A DNA stretch of 64,000 nt from Dromiciops gliroides (lineage: Eukaryota > Chordata > Mammalia > Microbiotheria > Microbiotheriidae): positions 57,549,532-57,613,531 of the forward strand of contig NC_057861.1 of the NCBI RefSeq assembly GCF_019393635.1, read 5' to 3'. The translations under genes were made by a program, and so were the position numbers. The notes beneath the pieces are model-generated. The model ran no database searches, was not told where the DNA came from, and was given only the letters and a program-made list of their open reading frames with translations. Shown here piece by piece: positions 57,801 to 64,000 of the stretch (position 1 is the stretch's first letter; every line of letters begins with the position of its first letter).

Positions 57801-60800
57801 GAAGAGCAAGGGAGAGGAGAGAACTAGAATGAGAGAAGTGGGTAACTGGGAGAGAAAAACAAAAGGAGGGGGACAAGAGCTGGGGACCAGGCAGGCCCTG
57901 GAGTCTCACTTGCCGTAGTTAGAGTCTCTCCCCAGCCTTGGCAGAGCTGGCCCAGCTCCCCCTGGAGCTGCCTTAGGGCCTGGCGTCGCTGGGCTTCTGT
58001 CTCCGCGTGGATCAGGTCCCCCAGTCCCTCCACCTCAGTCAGGCTCAGTTTCCCATTCTGGAAGGCCCGCTTGGTGAACTCTCCAGCCTCTGCTGGCCGA
58101 AGGCCTGGTAGGCTGCCTACCTGCCGGGGAATGTCTGTTCGGAGCCGGCCTTACCTCCAAGAGAGCTAGCCCCCTGAGTAGCCCCAGGGATGGGAGATAC
58201 TCACCCAAGGCTCCCAGTACAGCACTCACAACGGCTGGCCCACCATGGACATGGAACTCAGCACAGTCCTCTCCAGTAAAGCTGTGGGGTCCTGGGAAGG
58301 AGGCAAGGAAGACACTAATGCTGTGAGGGGATACTTCCCTAAGCAAGGTTGGCAACACCCAAGCAAGAAACATGGACACACAGAAATGAGGGAGACCTGA
58401 TTTTACCATGTTGACTCTGGGATGGAGGAAGGAAAAATATCATTCCATCCCTACCCCCCTCCAATTATCCATCTTCATTCTCCTGCAAGGGGGACTGGCA
58501 ACTTCTGAGGATACCTCAGTACCAATTCCCATTGGGTGGGGAAAAGGGAAGAAAAAAACCAGCAAGTTAGAATCATAGAAACAGGAGCAGCTAGAAGCAT
58601 GAGCTCTGGGTCTCTTAGCAACACCCACCCTTAAAACCACAGGCTCAGGCTCCTAGACTCTTAGCCACAAAGACTTAGTAGCACAGACTCCACGACTCTT
58701 AGGACTGTGCACTCCTTGAGGCTCAGAACCACAGACTCCACGACTCTTAGAACTTAGATCTTGAAGACTCTCAGGACAGACTCCTAAAACTGTAGACTTG
58801 TTTTTAGAATCACAGCTGATGAGGAGTATAGGAAAGTACCAACCTGGTCCCAAAAGGTCAGGAAAACTGAAGGACTGACAGGGAAGTGCCTGCCACCCAC
58901 TCCTGACCCTCAAGAAATAAGTCCCTCCTGACGTACCTGGGAACCAGAGAATGAGGCCCTTGTCCAAGGGTTCAGAAGAGCCAGGCTCCCGCAGCAGACG
59001 AAGTGTCGCAACCCGGGGCTGTGGAAGGGCCCGCAAGGCTGTGAGTCCCAGGAGAGCAGGGCCACTGGCTGGACCACTGGTGCGAATTACTGCCACACCA
59101 CATTTGCCCTGGCCAGAAGACAGGGCGAAGATAGTGGCTCGACCGCCAGAGACAGGTCTGCAAGAACAACACTGTGGGAGGCTGGGCATGGAGGCGAAGA
59201 GGAAGGAGCAGTCAGGGGGGGCCCTAGTGGGAGGAAGGAGAGTGGGCTCAGCGGGAGTATGGTCAAGCCTGGGGGTGTCAAATTCAAATAGAAATGAGTG
59301 CTACTAAGCTAAACATAAGGATCCCTACATGCCATGTGTTGACTTAGAAAACCTCATATTGATGTTATCTGTGTTTTACTGTATTTTCCGCTATTTTTCT
59401 CGATTACATTTTTTTTTTTTAGTGAGGCAACTGGGGTTAAGTGACTTGCCCAGGGTCACACAGCTAGTAAGTGTTAAGTGTCTGAGGCTGGATTTGAACT
59501 CAGGTACTCCTGACTCCAGGGCCAGTGCTCCATCCACTGTGCCACCTAGCTGCCCCTTCTCAATTACATTTTAGCCTGCTCTCGATCACACTTGGGAGTG
59601 TTATGGGCTGTGGATGCTGGGGGAAACGGGGGCGGTGGGAGGGGGTGGGGAATGTATTTAATATGCCTCACATCTGGTGGAAAGAGAACTGGATTTGGAG
59701 TGAGAGGTTTAGGTCAGTCACTGATCCTCTGTCTTCCAGACCACAGAGTTAATTTATCTCTCTGGGCCTCAGTTTCCTTGTCTGCAAAATGAAGATGTTG
59801 GACTAGATGCCAGTCCTGGCAACATCAGTCATTTTCCGTCACATGCAACTCTCGTGATCCCTTTTGGGATTTTCTTGGCAGAGATACTGGAGCAGTTTGC
59901 CATTTCCTTCTCCAGCTCATATGGCAGATGAGGAAACTGAGGCAGGCAGGGTGAAGTGACTTGTCCAGGGTCACACAGCTAGTAAGTACCTGTGGTCAGA
60001 TTTGAACTCAGGAAGAGTCTTCCTGAGTCCAAGCCTGGCACTCTATCCACCACAGGGGACTAGACTAATATTGAACAAGCATTTATTAAGCTCCAACTAT
60101 GTGCCCAGGGTTTAATAAATGCTTGCTCACTATTAGTCCAGCCCCCAGTAGGCCCAGGTTTGCCAAATTTTAATCCCCTCAGTAAAAACCCTCCATGCCT
60201 TCCTATTGACTATTCAGTCTAGTCCAGAGATTCTTAACTTTGGGTGTGTGAACTTTTAAAATATATATATATTTAGATATCTATTTCCATATAGTTGCTT
60301 TCCTTTGGAATCCCGTATATTTCATTTAAAAACATGATTCTGACAGGGGACCATAGGCTTGGTCAGACTACTGCCTGGGTCCGGGACCCCTGCCCAACAA
60401 GGAGAATGAAAGGCATTCTCCACCCACCCACCTCTGGGGCCTAACTTCATTCTCACCCTCCCTAGCAGACATACTGTACATTCCAGCCAGTGTAGACTAT
60501 TAGCAATTAAGGACATCCCACCTCCGGTAAACCACAAGCCCAGCCTCGGGGCATGCCTGGAATGCAGCTTCCTTGGGGGCGGAGGGGGGGTGGGAGTCTC
60601 GGGATTCCCACCTCCTCCCAGAAGCCCTCCCAGATCCCCAGCTGCGGAGGGCATTCTCCAGACACGCGGCTGGCAGAGAGGGCCGCCCCGCCCCCTCTCA
60701 TTTTACAGAAGGGGAAACTGAGGCCCCTTGCCACAAGTGACACAGGGGCAGAGCCGGGCTTCGGATTCCGAAACCTATCCACGGCATTACAAGGGGCCGC

Positions 60801-61207
60801 CTCCCTGGCGTTATGCTTCCTCGTCCTGTCTCCCCAGTTTAAAAAGGAAGCTCCTTTGGGGCAGGGGCCGTTCTTTCTGACAATCTTCGTCTCCGTCTCC
60901 GAGCAAAAGGCCTTAGCACACAGTAGGCGCATAGTCATCGTCTGCTGAAGCTTTACAGAGACAACACTGACTTCCAGAGAGGGGCGGCCGCTGGCCCAAG
61001 AGCACGTAGCACGTCCAGGAGGCAGCGGCGGGATTCGAACCCACAAACCTCCCAGATTCGCGGTTTGGCCTACGCCCCGCCCCGTAGTTAACCCCCTGGC
61101 TGCCGAACTAGACACCACCCCCGTCCGTCCTGGACCCGGACGCACCTGGTACACAGACGAGTATTCTGGGCAGGCCCGAACACAAGGGCTCCCAGGCGCC
61201 GCCACAT
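54639..61207 (-). CDS. GTPBP3: GTPBP3, mitochondrial tRNA-modifying GTPase (gene span)
   Basis: The homologue of bacterial MnmE. With MTO1 it installs the 5-taurinomethyl group on the wobble uridine of some mitochondrial tRNAs. Nine coding exons join in phase: 61207-61146, 59157-58937, 58291-58205, 58116-57914, 57532-57460, 57213-57070, 56394-56229, 55542-55273 and 54870-54639, giving 485 residues (human 492). It begins with a short basic mitochondrial presequence, followed by the folate-binding N domain (about 28-140), a helical domain split around a Ras-like G domain, G1 GPANAGKS at 250, G2 GTTRD at 276, G3 DTAG at 297, G4 NKAD at 365, and the C-terminal FCIGK at 481-485 that carries the invariant Cys. 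All key motifs are intact. Intron 4 seems to use a GC donor. It converges with PLVAP. Confidence 0.95.
55273..55542 (-). CDS. GTPBP3: GTPBP3 exon 8 (G4/G5)
   Basis: After TCCCCACAG; carries [10 protein letters not shown] (G4) and [10 protein letters not shown] (G5). The donor GT|GTGAGG leaves phase 2. Confidence 0.93.
56229..56394 (-). CDS. GTPBP3: GTPBP3 exon 7 (G2/G3)
   Basis: After CCCCCAAG; encodes [15 protein letters not shown] and [11 protein letters not shown], then [11 protein letters not shown]. The donor is ATAG|GTGAGG. Confidence 0.95.
56727..56950 (+). repeat. CORE-SINE in GTPBP3 intron 6
   Basis: tRNA-like head, then a MIR-type core 'cctcagtttccttgtctata' and 'ggttgttgtgaggagcaaat'; about 225 bases. 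Confidence 0.8.
57070..57213 (-). CDS. GTPBP3: GTPBP3 exon 6 (P-loop)
   Basis: After TGCCTGCAG; encodes the P-loop [14 protein letters not shown]. The donor is CTGA|GTGAGT, phase 1. Confidence 0.95.
57460..57532 (-). CDS. GTPBP3: GTPBP3 exon 5
   Basis: After GCCACACAG; encodes [20 protein letters not shown], a close match to human. The donor is TGGG|GTGAGG. Confidence 0.93.
57914..58116 (-). CDS. GTPBP3: GTPBP3 exon 4
   Basis: Begins after GCAGGTAG, the acceptor that keeps phase, and encodes [20 protein letters not shown] onward to GWGETLTT. The only donor keeping phase with exon 5 is ACG|GCAAGT, a GC donor. Confidence 0.9.
58205..58291 (-). CDS. GTPBP3: GTPBP3 exon 3
   Basis: After CTTCCCAG; encodes [20 protein letters not shown], the conserved tetrahydrofolate-binding neighbourhood. 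The donor is TTGG|GTGAGT. Confidence 0.94.
58937..59157 (-). CDS. GTPBP3: GTPBP3 exon 2
   Basis: After TTCTTGCAG; encodes [20 protein letters not shown], the start of the mature N domain. The donor is CCAG|GTACGT. Confidence 0.95.
59407..59557 (-). repeat. WSINE1-like tRNA SINE in GTPBP3 intron 1, reverse
   Basis: Complete copy; tctcgattacatttt before and tctcaattacatttt after, one change apart. Confidence 0.92.
59685..60350. repeat. MIR relic, long-form SINE and older repeat in GTPBP3 intron 1
   Basis: MIR (+) at about 59685-59805; long-form tRNA SINE (-) at about 59825-60055 with the complement of 'aaatggcaaactgctccagt'; a MIR-like tail near 60065-60120; and a dispersed old repeat at about 60225-60350. 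Confidence 0.65.
60700..61080 (-). repeat. GC-rich MIR-type SINE relics
   Basis: On the - strand 'gtgggttcgaatcccgccg' and a later 'cagtttccccttctgtaaaa' mark two old MIR-type SINEs. The B-box-like part resembles a tRNA, but no cloverleaf can be formed. Confidence 0.5.
61146..61207 (-). CDS. GTPBP3: GTPBP3 exon 1 (mitochondrial presequence)
   Basis: Encodes [20 protein letters not shown], a basic, acid-free leader starting MWR as in human. The donor is CCAG|GTGCGT, phase 2. In-frame codons continue upstream, but MWR is the conserved start. Confidence 0.9.
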
Positions 61208-61760
61208 GGCGCGGAAGGAGGCAAGGCCGGGGCAATAAGAGCGCCCCCTCCCGGCTCCGGAGGCGCTCGATTCCGACCCCGCAGCCCTCCCGCAAGCCCC
61301 AGTTCCCTCGGCAGCGGCTTTCCGTGAGAGCCCCGCCTCCCTAGCCCCATTGGTTAGCATTCAGGAGGGTCCGTCCTTGCCTGAGGTTTTATTGGTTTTT
61401 CTCGATGGCACCGCCCTTTCTGATTCTTAGTTGGCTATTATCCCTAAAAGACTGCCTTCTGTGAAGTATGATCGGTCCATGCCATAGAAGTCCCTCCCCC
61501 CTACCGCAAGATCTTATTAACTAGCTTCTCTGTGGTACCAACCCCATCCTCTCTCCGCAATCCAGGCACCACTCACGTTGAGGTGTGGTTGGTCGGTCAG
61601 CATAGGCACCACAGCAGCAGTGGGAACGGTCCCGCCCTCCCTAAAATTTGATTGGTCATTCCCGTAGAAGCCCCGCGCGAGATTCAGCAGTACCCTTCTG
61701 TGATTGGTTGAGAAAAGGGCGTGCTGTGCTGAGGTCGGCCACGTGGGGGACCCCTGGGAA
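61208..61760 (-). promoter_or_regulatory. GTPBP3: GTPBP3 promoter region with repeated CCAAT boxes
   Basis: TATA-less, locally CpG-rich flank. ATTGG or CCAAT-type cores occur near 61348, 61391, 61650 and 61702, with TTGGC/TTGGT variants at 61429 and 61590. This is usual for NF-Y-driven housekeeping promoters; it may also serve a divergent gene beyond the window. Confidence 0.55.
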
Positions 61761-62154
61761 GCCGGGAGGGCAGCTAGTGCTTTAGTTCGAGAGTGGGGCC
61801 GCTGGGAGGGCTAACGTGATGAATATTTATTATATGACGATGATAACTATTGATGTGGTGATGGTGAATATCAATACGAATTGCCAACTGCGTCTAGCAC
61901 GTACTGACATAAATATTCATGTTGACTTGCGAACGCTCCAGCCGGTTTGCACTGACGTTCTTATAAAAGACAGTGAATGATGGTGAATGTTAATTTGAAT
62001 ACAAATCCACAAAGCGCTTCTTAGCCCCGGCTCACCCGGGATTCGGTCTGGGGCAGAGGTCAGGGCTCTGCACTGGGGCTGCGGTGAGATGGGGTGTAAG
62101 TGTGGGGCCAGGGGTCAGACCTCATTCTTGAGGTCGAATCGTCAGTCTGGGGCC

Positions 62155-62850
62155 AAGTCAAGTCAACCGGCAAGTCTTAAGTGCTTACTGTGTAAGGCTC
62201 TTTGCTAAGCGCTGGGGCCACAAAGAAAGGAGAAAGATGGTCCCAGTGCTCCAGGAACGCAGTGTGATGGGGGAGATAACGTGCAAACAACTATGTCTCA
62301 GAAGTTAAAGATAACGGAGAGAAGGCTCTATCATTAAGGGGGACGGCGAAGGGCTTCTTGCAGAAGATGGGATTTTAGCTGGCATTTAAGAGGAATCAGA
62401 GAAGGAGGCTGGGCACGAGGAGGAGGGGGATTCCAGGTATGGGACATAGCTAGCGTCCCGTATGAGGAACGGCACGGTGGCCAATGTTACTGGATGGCGG
62501 TGTACATGGCGGAGGGGGGTGGAGGGTGGGGCGAAATAAGCTGTAAGAAGACAGGGAAGGGGGGCAGCTAGGTGGAGCAATGTATAAAGCACCGGCCCTG
62601 GATTCAGAAGGACCTAAGTTCAAATCTGGCCTCAGACACTTGATGCTTACTAGCTGTGTGACCCTGGGCAAGTCACTTAACCCCAATTGCCTCACCAAAA
62701 AAGAAAGAAAGAAAGAAAAACAAAGAAGACAGGGAAGGTAATGAAAGGCTTTAAAAGACAGAGAGGGGTTGGAGTCAGGAGCTCATTCTAGGCTCAGGGT
62801 CAGGGGGATCCTTCCTGGAATTGGAACATCTGACCTAAACAGGGTTCTTA
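62155..62850 (+). repeat. Mid-length interspersed repeat split by a SINE
   Basis: Head 'caagtcttaagtgcttactg', body 'gggattttagctggcattta', then a SINE (62563-62720) and the continuation 'aatgaaaggctttaaaagac'. Same family as at 51500. Confidence 0.58.
62563..62720 (+). repeat. WSINE1-like tRNA SINE
   Basis: Full copy; agaagacagggaagg precedes it and recurs just after its tail. Confidence 0.92.
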
Positions 62851-62997
62851 GTTAGCCAACAGCTTCCACATCCTCCCTTTCCATGTAGTCGGGGTGGGAA
62901 CCAGCCTGAGCAAGAGGATACTTGTTACATCCTCTTCAGGGCTCTTGAAGTGGGGATGGGATTAGGGGAGCGTCACAACTGAAATGATGGGACGTGA

Positions 62998-63500
62998 AGC
63001 AAAGTGAGTCTCTAGCCATTGGGGAAGGACTGAACAAATTGTGACATGCAAATGTAAAGGAATGTTATTGTGCAGTATGAAACAATGACTGGAATTCAGA
63101 GGAATGCAGGAAGGCTTCTATGATGCAGAGTGATGTGGACGAAAATAACACGAACACATCCGGGAATCTATTTAATTGTAATGACCAATCTTGATCCCAG
63201 AGAACAGATGACCAAATTCTTCTCCCTCTTCTGGATAGAAAGGTGGGAGACTGTGGCTGTGGGCTGTTGCACACTCTACCAAGTGAGATATCAAATGAGA
63301 TAATATTTGTAAAGCACTTAGCACCGTGCCAAGCACACAGTGGGTGCTTAATAAATGCTTGTTCCCTTCTCTTCACTTGTCAAACCAGATCTCTGTCTGC
63401 TGATTTTGTTAAACTGGTTTTTGGCCACGGGGGTATGCTGTAATACTATGACATGTCCTTTTATTTAAAAACAAAAGATATCAATAAAATCTTTTTTTTT
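62998..63500 (+). mobile_element. Old LINE-1 3' end with MIR insertion
   Basis: 'tggggaaggactgaacaaat' and 'aatgttattgtgcagtatga' match late L1 ORF2. A MIR-type tail (about 63285-63365) interrupts it, and the end is 'atcaataaaatctttttttt'. Confidence 0.65.
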
Positions 63501-64000
63501 TAAGTGATGAGGTAGAGGGCAAGTAAGGAGTCTCTCTCCCAAATTCTAGCCACTGGGGAGAGGACCTGTGGTAGAATGGGGTCTCCAGAGGGGAAGGAAA
63601 TTAAGGAAAGAAGGTGTGTGTGGAGGGAGGGAAGTGTTGAGATTAGGGAACAGCTCCCTCCCGCATAGCTCCCAAGGTGGTCAGTCCAGGAACCAGAGAA
63701 TTGACTTTGGGGGCGGGGATTGGCACCGGGTAGGGGTGCACAGCGGGGAATTCTGGGCCTTTTTGCAATGTCAGGGCTGTGGCAGGTGCAGTCCTGGTCA
63801 GGGAAGGAGAGAAGACTGGGATTTTGAAACCTAATGTGAGCCGAGCTTCCCCGCCATCCCCAACTCCCCAGCCTGGAGCTTTGGGGGCCCCAGACTTTGG
63901 ACCCCAGGGCCCTAGAAATAAGGGCATGGAGGACTGGGAGAAGAACAGCAAGAGGCTGAAAAGGGAAGAAGGGCTTCTGTTTGACAACAGGTAGAGCACA
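63501..64000. other. Unique sequence at the right edge, no gene seen
   Basis: Open frames of 70-118 codons are present but do not match ANO8, the gene expected next to GTPBP3, or anything else I recognise. Confidence 0.45.

Noticed and set aside
57900-57914. A normal GT donor for GTPBP3 exon 4 at CAA|GTGAGA
   Set aside because: It would add four bases and break the frame into the well-conserved exon 5; the GC donor keeps it.
58118-58140. Acceptor GGCAG|GTAGGC for GTPBP3 exon 4
   Set aside because: It gives the wrong frame; the AG four bases later restores the conserved [14 protein letters not shown] reading.
61010-61080. tRNA-like sequence with a GGTTCGAATCC-type B box on the - strand
   Set aside because: It belongs to a MIR-type SINE relic; no cloverleaf or discriminator can be drawn.
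63501-64000. First exon of ANO8, the neighbour of GTPBP3 in human
   Set aside because: No frame here resembles the ANO8 N terminus I remember; it probably lies beyond the window.

Overview
The window looks like marsupial nuclear DNA. The evidence is the very high density of a short tRNA-derived SINE of the WSINE1/WALLSI type (about 30 copies, many with intact target-site duplications), marsupial-type LINE-1 3' ends, and MIR and LINE-2 relics, together with two protein genes clearly homologous to mammalian PLVAP and GTPBP3. The two genes converge, as they do in human 19p13.11. The species cannot be fixed from this sequence; the SINE type leans towards an Australian marsupial.

Layout. Positions 1-21,600 are upstream intergenic DNA: an AT-rich tandem array, nested L1 and SINE copies, a probable solo LTR (2125-2665), L2 fragments, and minisatellite-like clusters that resemble expanded SINE tails. 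PLVAP lies on the + strand from a TATA-type promoter near 21,620 to a probable poly(A) signal at 43,289. Its five coding exons give about 438 residues, and a sixth, mostly untranslated exon is inferred. Intron 1 (about 12 kb) holds the most unusual object, a class I (gammaretrovirus-like) endogenous retrovirus fossil on the - strand (26,871-33,119). Positions 43,300-54,200 are intergenic, with one GATA/E-box cluster that may be regulatory. GTPBP3 lies on the - strand from 61,207 down to 54,639 in nine coding exons (485 residues), with one intron that appears to be of the GC-AG class. Upstream of GTPBP3 (61,210-61,760) is a CpG-containing, TATA-less stretch with repeated CCAAT/ATTGG motifs. The last 2.2 kb hold repeats and no recognised exon.

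Main finding. The retroviral pol frame (28,926-33,041, about 1371 codons without a stop) runs from protease through reverse transcriptase, RNase H and integrase, and then continues in the same frame into a complete OTU-family deubiquitinase domain closely resembling the host protein OTUD3, with its Asp/Cys/His catalytic residues present. This looks like capture of a spliced host mRNA by a retrovirus and its fusion to the end of Pol. I know of no described retrovirus with this arrangement. The element has one recognisable LTR and polypurine tract; gag and env were not recognised.

The host genes are independent in function: PLVAP makes the diaphragms of endothelial caveolae and fenestrae, and GTPBP3 is a mitochondrial tRNA-modifying GTPase. 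Exon boundaries were placed by hand from splice consensus, reading phase and remembered mammalian protein sequences.
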